A model generated the notes under the pieces. It saw only the letters and a program-made list of their open reading frames with translations. It made no database searches and was not told where the DNA came from. A DNA stretch of 64,000 nt from Parafrigoribacterium mesophilum. Lineage in GTDB: Bacteria > Actinomycetota > Actinomycetes > Actinomycetales > Microbacteriaceae. The translations under genes were made by a program, and so were the position numbers. Positions 15,828-23,700 of the stretch are shown here, one piece after another (within the stretch, counting starts at the first letter, position 1; the number at the start of each line of letters is the position of its first letter). The stretch covers positions 1,116,001-1,180,000 of the forward strand of contig NZ_JBDJAF010000001.1 of assembly GCF_039652555.1 (NCBI RefSeq). The letters are read 5' to 3'.

Positions 15828-16212
15828 AGATCACCCTCTGCAGCGTGTTCGTTGACGACCAGGACCGAGCACTCGACTTTTACACCGAGAAACTGGGTCT
15901 CTCGGTGTCTGACGACGTTCCTCCGGAAAGCATCGCTGGCTCACCCTGGTATCTCCCGAAGCACCGGATGGCACTCAATTGCTGTTGGAACCGGCCGAGC
16001 ATCCGGCAGTCGGGCCGTTCCGTGACGCCCTCGTGGCCGACGGCATCCCGTTCACCTCGTTCGGGGTGGACGATGTGCAGGCCGAGTATGAGCGCCTGCT
16101 CGGGCTCGGCGTGCAATTCACGCAGCCGCCCGTCGCGGCCGGACCGGCGACGACGGCGGTGCTGGACGACACGGTCGGCAACCTGATTCAAATCGCCAGC
16201 CTCAACGAGTGA
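15824..16212 (+). pseudogene. VOC (glyoxalase-like) protein gene with a frameshift
   Basis: The first part (ATG 15824) reads MKITLCSVFVDDQDRALDFY...GLSVSDDVP, the usual first half of a VOC-domain protein. From about 15920 homology switches to the next frame as KHRWLTLVSPEAPDGTQLLL...VGNLIQIASLNE, ending at 16212. The shift lies around 15918-15927; a single missing C in GTTCCTCC would explain it. An intact product would have about 129 residues. Together with the truncated ArsR gene just upstream it suggests decay of a small stress or antibiotic-resistance operon, unless the base is a sequencing error. Confidence 0.7.
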
Positions 16213-16250
16213 CCCAACGACCCGACGGCCGCAACGGGGGAATTAAAGGG

Positions 16251-16323
16251 TGGAGCTAAGGGGATTCGAACCCCTGACCTCTTCGATGCGAACGAAGCGC
16301 GCTACCAACTGCGCCATAGCCCC
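16251..16323 (-). tRNA. tRNA-Ala(CGC)
   Basis: A 73-nt cloverleaf on the minus strand. The acceptor GGGGCTA pairs with TAGCTCC; the anticodon stem CTTCG/CGAAG holds loop TTCGCAT with anticodon CGC; the T arm is AGGGG-TTCGAAT-CCCCT; the discriminator base is A. CCA is not encoded. It reads the common GCG codon. It is free-standing, about 100 bp from the nearest coding gene (16425). Confidence 0.96.
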
Positions 16324-16424
16324 AGACTGCCTAGGTAGGTTATCACCTCGCAGTGGCTCGGAGTGCCACGTCGGTCCACCTCGACAGGGCCACCAGCGCG
16401 ATGTGCCAGGGGACGTGCGGAGCG

Positions 16425-17378
16425 TTAGACCGCGCGACGACGGCGGAGCACCGCGTCGAGGTCCGTCACACTCGCATCCAGCTCGTCGACCATACCCATC
16501 CGAGCGAAGCGGCTGGGCGCGGGCTCGTCGATGTCTGCGCGGATGATCGGGGTGACGTTCGCGGCGATCTGTGCCTCACGAAGCGCCTGCTCAGCCTTCG
16601 CGGTGGCCTCACGCAGTTCGAGGAGTTCGCGTTCACGCCCTTCGAGACCACCCTCGGGGGCCTCCACCGAAAGCGCGCCGGCCGGGTGGGCCGAGGCCGG
16701 AGCGGAGAGGTACAGCGGCTTGGGTAGCGGTACCGGAGTCCAGCCGGTGTGCGCGGGGGCCTCCTGCCGAGGTTTCTCGATGTGGCTCTCCCGAGCGTGG
16801 ACGACCGGCGTCACAGCCAGGGACCTGGCCAACTCACGGCGAGAACGCGCGACCCGGGCCATCTGATCCAGCAACGCGAGCGATGCGAGGGCCACAACGA
16901 CCCCGGTGACGAGCAGACCGGCACTGCCGGACAGAGCGGGCCCGATCCCGGAGACCGCGGCCACCAGTGCCCCCAACAACACCAGCGACGTCGCTGCGCG
17001 AGAACGACGCAGCCGGCGGGCAGCATCCGGTGACGTGCGAGCCGCCGCCGTGATCAGCGGCCGGGCTTGGGCGAGTCGGTGTGCCGCGGCCCGTGCGGCC
17101 AGCTGTTCCTGCGCCTTGGTGATGACGTTTTCCACCTGCTGCTCCTTCCTCAAGATCCGCTGTTGGGCTGCCACGGCGCGGGCCGTGGACTCCGCGTGCA
17201 CTTCCTGCGGCATCTGCGCGGTTTCCGCCATGATCCGCAGCGTCTGCTGCAGCCGCACGGCGTTGCGCTCGGTGGCCAAATACTCGCGGCGGCGCAGCCA
17301 GGTCGGGATGAGATAGACGAACCACAGCACGGCGGCGAGCACCAAGACGGCGCTGGAGCCGAGCGGGTTGACGTTCAT
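16425..17378 (-). CDS. GlpR-like membrane protein (gephyrin-like Glp receptor family)
   Basis: A 317-residue protein beginning with a membrane helix (SSAVLVLAAVLWFVYLIPTW) and a conserved RRREYLATERNAVRLQQTLR segment. A basic coiled-coil stretch (about 55-105) follows, then two more helices (about 127-170) and a long soluble tail. The gene order galU-rimJ-this gene and the N-terminal motif match the actinobacterial GlpR family, described in Corynebacterium as the membrane partner of the MoeA-like division protein Glp and linked to FtsZ. The tail contains a proline-rich piece (WTPVPLPKPLYL). The usual glp/moeA gene is not present in this cluster. It is inferred to act at the septum or pole. 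Confidence 0.75.
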   Translation of the reverse strand: MNVNPLGSSAVLVLAAVLWFVYLIPTWLRRREYLATERNAVRLQQTLRIMAETAQMPQEVHAESTARAVAAQQRILRKEQQVENVITKAQEQLAARAAAHRLAQARPLITAAARTSPDAARRLRRSRAATSLVLLGALVAAVSGIGPALSGSAGLLVTGVVVALASLALLDQMARVARSRRELARSLAVTPVVHARESHIEKPRQEAPAHTGWTPVPLPKPLYLSAPASAHPAGALSVEAPEGGLEGRERELLELREATAKAEQALREAQIAANVTPIIRADIDEPAPSRFARMGMVDELDASVTDLDAVLRRRRAV

Positions 17379-17416
17379 GGTCTAACGGTACGAGAGTGCA
17401 GGCGAAAACCGGCCGA

Positions 17417-18073
17417 TTACACCGGGTGTGTTCCGGGCGTCGCGGCGGCGGCGATCGCTTCGGGCGGCACCACTCCGGCGCCGGCCGGCACCTTCCTATC
17501 CATCCAGCGGCGCAATACGCCGACCGGCAACTCGTCAGAGACCAAGGCGAAACAGAAGTGGTCGCGCCAGTCCCCATTGATGTGGATGTATCGACGGCGC
17601 AATCCCTCGTACCGGAAGCCCAGCTTTTCCACCACCCGCAGGCTGGCGGCGTTCTCCGGCCGAATGCAGATCTCCATCCGGTGCAGCCCCACCTGAAAGA
17701 AGCAGTAGTCCGCGGCCAACGCGACCGCCGTGGGGGTGATCGACTTTCCCGCGAACCGCTCCGCCACCCAGTAGCCGATCGCTGCGGACGACAGCGACCC
17801 GTACGCGATCGACGACACGTTGAGTTGCCCGGCAAGCTCCCCGTCGTACTCCACCAGGAACGGCAGCCCTGCCCCGGCCCGCGCGTTCGTCTGCAGACTG
17901 CGGATGCTCGCCCGCACGTCGAAGCTCACCGGCCCGTTCGGGTTGGTCGCCTCCCATTTACGCAGCCAGCCGCGGTTGTCCAGCAATGCCCGTTCCAACT
18001 GCCTGGAATCGCGTAGCCGGATCGGCCGGATGGTCACCAACCCTTCCCGCAGGGTCGGAATCGTCGTCGCCAT
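17417..18073 (-). CDS. rimJ: GNAT N-acetyltransferase, RimJ-like
   Basis: A 218-residue GNAT protein. The acetyl-CoA region is present as GYWVAERFAGKSITPTAVAL, and the C-terminal motif is RPENAASLRVVEKLGFRYEG, typical of the RimJ/RimL branch that acetylates N-terminal alanine or serine of ribosomal and other proteins. Its position between galU and the glpR-like gene matches Rv0995 in mycobacteria. It starts three bases after the galU stop, so it is in the same operon. An additional 30-residue tail (VPAGAGVVPPEAIAAAATPG) follows the domain. Confidence 0.88.
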   Translation of the reverse strand: MATTIPTLREGLVTIRPIRLRDSRQLERALLDNRGWLRKWEATNPNGPVSFDVRASIRSLQTNARAGAGLPFLVEYDGELAGQLNVSSIAYGSLSSAAIGYWVAERFAGKSITPTAVALAADYCFFQVGLHRMEICIRPENAASLRVVEKLGFRYEGLRRRYIHINGDWRDHFCFALVSDELPVGVLRRWMDRKVPAGAGVVPPEAIAAAATPGTHPV

Positions 18074-18076
18074 GGT

Positions 18077-18970
18077 CTACTCCAGGGTGGTGACGAAGCT
18101 CTTGAGCCACGGACGCAAGTCAGGTCCGAGATCCTCGCGCTCGACGGCGAGCTGGACGATCGCCTTGATGTAATCGAGGCGATCGCCGGTATCGTAGCGA
18201 CGCCCGCGGAACACCACGCCGAACACGCCACCGGTCTGCTCGGGGGTACGTGCCATCTCCTGCAGTGCATCCGTCAGCTGAATCTCGCCGCCCATGCCGG
18301 GTTCGGTGTGGTGCAGGATGTCGAACACCTCGGGGCGCAGCACGTAACGCCCGATGATGGCGAGGTTGGATGAAGTGGAGCCCGTGGTGGGCTTTTCGAC
18401 CAGCCCAGTGACACGCACCACATCATCGGTGTCCGTGGCCTCCACGGTAGCGACGCCATAGAGATGCACGAGTGCCGGATCGACCTCCAGGAGTGCAACG
18501 ATGCTGGCGTTACGACGAGCTTGCTCCTCGATCATCCTCGAGAGTAGGACGTCCCGGCTGTCGATCAGGTCGTCGCCGAGAAGCACGGCGAACGGCTGGT
18601 TGCCCACGTGCATTTTCGCGCGCAAGATGGCATGGCCCAATCCGAGCGGATCGCCCTGGCGCAGATAGTGCACTTCGGCGAGATCCGTCGAATAATTCAC
18701 TTTGCTGAGGCGGTCGGTGTCGCCCTTCTTGAGAAGTGCAGCCTCCAACTCACCCACCTTGTCGAAGTGGTTCTCAAGCGCACCTTTATTGCGCCCCGTG
18801 ATCATCAGCACGTCGGTCAGCCCGGCAGCGACGGCTTCCTCCACGACGTATTGGATCGCAGGCTTGTCAACGACGGGCAGCATCTCCTTCGGCATCGCCT
18901 TGGTCGCAGGAAGGAATCGAGTGCCGAGTCCGGCAGCGGGGATAACCGCTTTAGTGATCTGGAACGTCAT
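18077..18970 (-). CDS. galU: UTP-glucose-1-phosphate uridylyltransferase
   Basis: A 297-residue GalU that makes UDP-glucose for cell-wall glycans, trehalose and polysaccharides. The nucleotide-binding loop is AAGLGTRFLPATKAMPKEML (about 12-31); other blocks are KPAIQYVVEEAVAAG, VLLGDDLI, RVTGLVEKP and GRYVLRPEVFDIL, with the catalytic-site tail RGRRYDTGDRLDYIKA. The length is normal. It heads an operon galU-rimJ-glpR-like running leftward, and its start lies 41 bp from the divergent 5-formyl-THF cyclo-ligase gene, so the two promoters overlap or face each other. Confidence 0.96.
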   Translation of the reverse strand: MTFQITKAVIPAAGLGTRFLPATKAMPKEMLPVVDKPAIQYVVEEAVAAGLTDVLMITGRNKGALENHFDKVGELEAALLKKGDTDRLSKVNYSTDLAEVHYLRQGDPLGLGHAILRAKMHVGNQPFAVLLGDDLIDSRDVLLSRMIEEQARRNASIVALLEVDPALVHLYGVATVEATDTDDVVRVTGLVEKPTTGSTSSNLAIIGRYVLRPEVFDILHHTEPGMGGEIQLTDALQEMARTPEQTGGVFGVVFRGRRYDTGDRLDYIKAIVQLAVEREDLGPDLRPWLKSFVTTLE

Positions 18971-19011
18971 GCCGCCAAGGTTACCGGCACTTTCGGCCTA
19001 AACTGGAGGAT

Positions 19012-19587
19012 ATGACCGGCGATGTAGGCCACCAGAAGCGGGCACTGCGCGCCGAGCTACGCGGACGCAGACGCAACTTGACCTCCTCCGAGCGCGAGTC
19101 GGCAACGAAGCGTCTGTCGGAAAATCTCATCGAATTGGTGCAACGTTCCGGTGCCCGATCCGTGGCCGCCTACTTGCCTGCGAGCGACGAGCCGAACATC
19201 CGTCCCTTCATCGACTGGGCGGAAGAACAGAAGATCCGATTGTTGCTGCCCATCTCCCGGGACGACGGCCTGCTGGATTGGGCGGTGCTCAGCGGCAGCG
19301 AAACCAAGGGCATCAATGGGATGCCGGAGCCGGTCGGCGAATTGCTCGGCCCGATCGCGATCAACGACGTGGATCTCATCATCGTGCCAGCGGCATCCAT
19401 TGACCGCACCGGAATGCGCCTGGGGTGGGGTCGGGGTTATTTCGACCGCACGCTGGGGTCGATGGAGAAGTGCCCGCCGGTGTATGCGGTCGTCTTCGAT
19501 AGCGAGTTCGTCGACAGTTTGCCCAGCGAGTTGCACGACCGGCGGGTTAACGGTGTGGTAACACCGGGCGGTATTGTCAATCTGTAG
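19012..19587 (+). CDS. 5-formyltetrahydrofolate cyclo-ligase
   Basis: A 191-residue MTHFS. It uses ATP to convert 5-formyl-THF to 5,10-methenyl-THF and returns the folate storage form to one-carbon metabolism. Visible motifs are the N-terminal KRALRAELRGRRRNL and the substrate region VAAYLPASDEPNI. The family signature GMRLGWGRGYFDR lies at about 134-146, followed by YAVVFDSEFVDSLP and RVNGVVTPGG. It is followed after 24 bp by the fmdB/ruc-like gene and then mscL, the same order as Rv0992c-Rv0991c and nearby mscL in M. tuberculosis, read in the opposite sense. Confidence 0.95.
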   Translation: MTGDVGHQKRALRAELRGRRRNLTSSERESATKRLSENLIELVQRSGARSVAAYLPASDEPNIRPFIDWAEEQKIRLLLPISRDDGLLDWAVLSGSETKGINGMPEPVGELLGPIAINDVDLIIVPAASIDRTGMRLGWGRGYFDRTLGSMEKCPPVYAVVFDSEFVDSLPSELHDRRVNGVVTPGGIVNL

Positions 19588-19611
19588 CTTTATATAAGCA
19601 CGAAGGATTGT

Positions 19612-19971
19612 ATGCCCACTTATTCATATCGCTGTTCCGAGTGCGACAACGCATTCGACATCCAGCAGGCCTTCACCGACAGTTCGCTGACGGTGTGCCC
19701 GGTCTGCGGCGGAAAGCTTCGCAAAGTCTTCGGTGTGGTCGGAGTGACCTTCAACGGGCCCGGCTTCTACCGCACCGATTCGCGGTCCACCGACAGTAAA
19801 CACGGCACCAAGCACCACGCCAAGCTTGACGCGTCCAAGCCAGAGCCGGCCAAATCCGACTCGGCCAGGTCCGACTCCGCGAAAACGCCGGCCACGGCAT
19901 CCGCACCCTCCAGCTCCTCGTCGTCCACCAGCTCATCCAGCACAGGCAAGTCGGGAACCATCACGAAATAA
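19612..19971 (+). CDS. FmdB-family zinc-ribbon protein, Ruc-like
   Basis: A 119-residue protein. Residues 1-50 form the FmdB zinc ribbon MPTYSYRCSEC...VCPVCGG, with C8, C11, C29 and C32 as metal ligands, followed by GVTFNGPGFYRTDSR. Residues 55-119 are disordered: Lys/Asp/Ala-rich repeats (SDSARSDSAK), then a poly-serine run. M. tuberculosis Rv0991c (Ruc), in the same genomic position, is a redox-regulated chaperone with this architecture, so the same role is likely: oxidation releases zinc and activates the chaperone. GAAGGA lies just before the ATG. Confidence 0.9.
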   Translation: MPTYSYRCSECDNAFDIQQAFTDSSLTVCPVCGGKLRKVFGVVGVTFNGPGFYRTDSRSTDSKHGTKHHAKLDASKPEPAKSDSARSDSAKTPATASAPSSSSSSTSSSSTGKSGTITK

Positions 19972-19984
19972 AGGAGCGCGCAAC

Positions 19985-20416
19985 ATGATCAAGGGATTCA
20001 AAGAGTTCATCCTCCGCGGCAATGTGATTGATCTGGCAGTCGCCTTCGTTATCGGCGTCGCGTTCGCCGCGGTCGTCACGGCGTTCGTCGAGAAGATCAT
20101 CAATCCCCTGATCGGTGCCCTGTTCAGCGCGGACAGCCTGGACAATTCGCTGGTCCTCCACGTCGGCAGCGCGAGTCTTCAGTTCGGCGCTCTCATCGGC
20201 GCGATCATCCAGTTCTTGTTGATCGCCCTCGTGGTGTATTTCGCCCTGGTAGTTCCGATGAACTATCTGAGGCGGCTGTCGTTCCGCAGGCGCGGCGCCC
20301 AGCCGGAGGCGGACACCCCGCCATCGGAGTTGGATCTGCTCACCCAGATCCGCGACCTGCTGGCCACGCCGGCCGGCGCTGACGCCGGGAACTCCCGGCA
20401 CGCCGCCGACGTCTGA
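19985..20416 (+). CDS. mscL: Large-conductance mechanosensitive channel MscL
   Basis: A 143-residue MscL. The N-terminal amphipathic helix MIKGFKEFILRGNVIDLAVA precedes TM1 (VIDLAVAFVIGVAFAAVVTA) with the pore-lining GVAFAA region; a periplasmic loop (FSADSLDNSLVLHVGSASLQ) follows, then TM2 (GALIGAIIQFLLIALVVYFA) and a cytoplasmic helix with SELDLLTQIRDLLAT. It opens on membrane tension to release osmolytes and should form a homopentamer in the plasma membrane. It starts 13 bp after the fmdB-like gene. The C-terminal tail is Ala/Gly/His-rich and variable in the family. Confidence 0.97.
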   Translation: MIKGFKEFILRGNVIDLAVAFVIGVAFAAVVTAFVEKIINPLIGALFSADSLDNSLVLHVGSASLQFGALIGAIIQFLLIALVVYFALVVPMNYLRRLSFRRRGAQPEADTPPSELDLLTQIRDLLATPAGADAGNSRHAADV

Positions 20417-20483
20417 CCACCGGCACCGGGTCCCTACCCCTGCAACCGGTCACCCTGCCCGCCTCCCGCCCAGCCCATCTCAA

Positions 20484-20545
20484 GGACTTTTTGTTGCGAA
20501 TGCCCCCGGATTGGCATGTCCAGGCATCCGGAGTACAAAAACTCC
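20484..20545. repeat. Imperfect palindrome downstream of mscL
   Basis: Outer arms 20484-20494 and 20535-20545 pair at 10 of 11 positions (GGACTTTTTGT against ACAAAAACTCC). Inside, CCGGAT (20506-20511) pairs with ATCCGG (20526-20531). The element lies about 70 bp beyond mscL and before the convergent small gene, so it may end both transcripts, or be a relic element. The stretch 20417-20483 shows nothing recognisable. Confidence 0.4.
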
Positions 20546-20580
20546 GTGAAACGGGATGCGCGGGACCGGATGCGACGGGG

Positions 20581-20629
20581 CGGATGCTCAGAGGTGGTTG
20601 CTCCAAGACGGATGCTCAGAGGTGGTTGC
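20581..20629. repeat. Two-copy 28-bp tandem duplication across a stop codon
   Basis: The 21-mer CGGATGCTCAGAGGTGGTTGC-like unit occurs at 20581-20601 and again at 20609-20629, a 28-bp period. The second copy contains the end of the minus-strand small gene (its stop at 20616-20618), so the last codons and stop have been duplicated downstream of the gene. Confidence 0.8.
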
Positions 20630-20795
20630 CCCAGTGCGGCGGCTTGTCCGCACGCAGGCGGGCGTCGTTCTCGTTCTCCGCATGACGGCGGGGTTCCTGC
20701 GGCGGCCTCGGGTCGGAGCCGGGTACCGGCGCCGTCTGCACGCGCCGGTGCGGGCGCCTGCGGCTGGATTCGTCTCCGGGAACCTGTTCTGTCAT
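20616..20795 (-). CDS. Small disordered Arg/Pro-rich protein, 59 residues
   Basis: ATG 20795 begins two bases after the stop of the helicase-like gene and gives MTEQVPGDESSRRRPHRR and then QTAPVPGSDPRPPQEPRR, ending in NDARLRADKPPHWG. The product is hydrophilic, rich in Arg, Pro and acidic residues and probably unfolded. The tail pattern R-L-x-A-D-x-P-P-H-W-G recalls short conserved actinobacterial proteins of unknown role, although I cannot confirm that by search. The close spacing implies translational coupling to the helicase-like gene. Its 3' end is part of a 28-bp duplication. Confidence 0.6.
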   Translation of the reverse strand: MTEQVPGDESSRRRPHRRVQTAPVPGSDPRPPQEPRRHAENENDARLRADKPPHWGNHL

Positions 20796-20797
20796 CC

Positions 20798-23700
20798 CTA
20801 CGATGGTACGCCGGGGGCGACGGGGATCGGTTCGGTGGCCGGATCCTTGCGGGCGCCGAGCAGGTCGACGACGCGGTCGGCCACGGCATCCGGGTCGCTG
20901 AACAGTTCGAAGGCGTGCACCCTGAGGTAGTGCCAGCCCAGCCGGCGTAGCAAGTCCGGCCGCAGCCGCAGCGACTCGCGCAAACTCATCTCGTGCAGCA
21001 CCATGTCGGTTTCGATGGTGAGGCACTTCCCCCAGAACGACGTCACCAGGCCCAACTTGCCGCGGTGCCCCAGGGCAACCCGCAGGCCGCGGCTTTCGAG
21101 GCGCCTGGCCAGGTCAACGAGCATCGGGTCGCTGTCGTCGGGTACCGCCTCGGCGCGGGTGCGCGCGGTGACATCGCCCAGGATGCCGGCGAGCGCGAGG
21201 GCACCGTGGTGCATCCGGTCTTCGTCTAGGTCGTCCGGGGTGAAGCAGGTCACGATCACCATGGCGCGACGGGCGCAGGTCATCGCGACCGCGAGCAGCC
21301 GTTCTCCGCCGGGCTTGCCGAGCGCGCCGAAGTCGGAGAGCACCCGGCCGTGCGGTGTGCGGCCGAACCCGATCGAGAAGATCACCCGGTCGCGGCTTTG
21401 CGCGACGGAACGTTCAATCGTGGTGACGGTGAACGGTTCGGCGCGGTCGCCCAAAATGAAGTCGTGCAGCAGCGGCCGGGTCGCGAGCGCCGCGAGCACC
21501 GCCTGCTCGACCCGCACGGCGTGGAATTCGGTGGCGGTGATCACCATCAGGGACTCGTGCGGCCGGCGTGAGGCGTGGTCGAGCACCAGTTCGACGACCC
21601 TGTCCACTTCCGCGTCGACACTTTCCACGGCACCGGACTCCTCGTCCGGCATCCCGAATCCGTCCTCGACATAGTCCAAGCGGATGCTGCCGTGCCCCAG
21701 AAAGCTGCCCGCCCACGGGAACGACTCGATCTTTCCCGCGTAGAAGCGCCGGTTGACCAGTTCCGCGAGGTCCTCGCCGCCGGCCCGGTAGCTGCGCGTC
21801 AGGGCGAGGGTGGGGAGCAGTGTGCCCAGGCGCGCGAGGACAGAGTCGGCGTGCACCTCGTCGAGCGATGTCGTCGCCCGGTCCCCGGCATCCTCCCGGC
21901 CGCTGATGGCGATCTCGAAGGTGGAGGGAGTCTGGGTGACCGGATCTCCGAACGCGACGGTCTGCTTGCCCCGACGGATCGCGCCGACACTTTCGGCGAG
22001 GCTGATCGCACCGGCATCCACCAGAATGACGGTGTCAAACCGTAGCGTGTCGGTGATGGTGTGCACCTCGTACGGGGAGGCCAGCCACACCGGGGCGACG
22101 GTCCGCGACAGGTGCGGCGCAGCCGCCTGCAGTTCGGCGGTGCTCAGCTTCGGCGCGCGCAGGATGCGTTTGAGTGCGGCGGCCTCGTCGGGCCAGTCCA
22201 CCAGAGAGATCTTCCAGTTTTCCGCCAGCTGCCAGCCGAGCAGGCCCGCGCTTCCGGCGGCGTGGGCCTCGTCGACGAGCTTGAAGTCGGCCTCCAGCCG
22301 GTCTAGCACCGAGGTGTTGGCCCCGAGCAGCGCACGATCGGATTCGAGCAGTGATTCCAGCGCGGAACGCCACCAGGCCAGTTCCAGCTCGGCGGCCACC
22401 TGCTCTTCCGGCACGTGCCGTGACGCCAGGTCGGCCAGCAGGATTTCCAACCCCAGGTCGCGAAGCATGGACCGCAGTTGCGCGCGCTCCTGCAGGTTCT
22501 GTAGCACGTCGGAGTCCGCGGCCAGGCCTTCCAGACGCTGCTGCAGATCGGGAATGGGTAACCGGGCGAGGATGCCGACACCATCCAACGGTTCATCGAG
22601 GGCGGCAAGGTCCTGCGACACCTGCTGGTGCGCGACCTGCACGTCGGCGATCCCGGTCGGCACCTCCGGCGTCACGCCAGCAGCAACGAATCGCTGCCAG
22701 AGCACCCGCTGCTGGATATCCACGAGGGCGCCGTGCAGATCGGTGACGTGCACGCCCGGTCGGACGTACTCGCCGGCCAGCCGGCGCAGTCTGCGCCGGT
22801 TCGAACCCGACATCTCCGCGGAATCCTTGCGCGAGGCGGTAGCCAAAATCAGGTCACTGAGCGAACGGTCGAACACCACCGGCAAGAACTTGTCGAGCGT
22901 GTCACGGATGTCGGTGAGCAGGCGCAGATAGACGCCCAGTTCCGCGATCGACTCGAACGGGCGCATCCGAGTGCCGTCGATGAGTTCCCCTGCGCGTTCG
23001 AGCAGCCGAGGCAGTTCGGTGTGGTGCAACTGCTTGGCAATGCCGTGGGCGCGCACCGCCTGTTCGCTCGAATCGAAGTTGGCGCCGTACCAGGGGGAAT
23101 CACCTGGCCCGTAGCGGAACTCACCGAGCGCAGCCGCCTTGAGCATCGCATCCGCGGCCCGGTGCCGGTCTTGCGACAACATCACGACCGAGGACCGCTC
23201 CAGCCGGGCGGATGTCGCGGGTGGGTTCGGCAGCAGCGCGAGACGGGACAGCTCGGCGACGCAGTCGAGCACCGAGACCCCGAACCCCGGATCGCGGCGC
23301 GCGATGGCTACCCGGTAGTCGAGCAGCACCTTGCGCAACCGCACCAGGGCATCGTCGACCTCGGCCAGCTTCGGCGGTTTCGCCTTCTCGTTGCGGCTGA
23401 TCGAGCGGATCAGGTCCCGGCGCAGCGACCCCGGCGACACCGCGATGCCGGCAAGCCCGACGTCACCGAGTCGTTGCGCGATGCCGGTGAGGGAGGAACG
23501 GCGCGGTCCGACCACGAGCACCCGCTTGTTCGCCGCGACCAGCGCGCCGATGGCGTTGACGATGGTTTGGGTGCCGCCGGTGCCCGGCAGGGTCTTCACT
23601 ACGAGCGAGTTTCCTGCGTTGATCTGCGCGACCACGTTCTCTTGCTCGGCATCGGCGTCGAGCAGCAGGGTGTCCAGCTCGGGCGCGCGCTGATCGCAGG

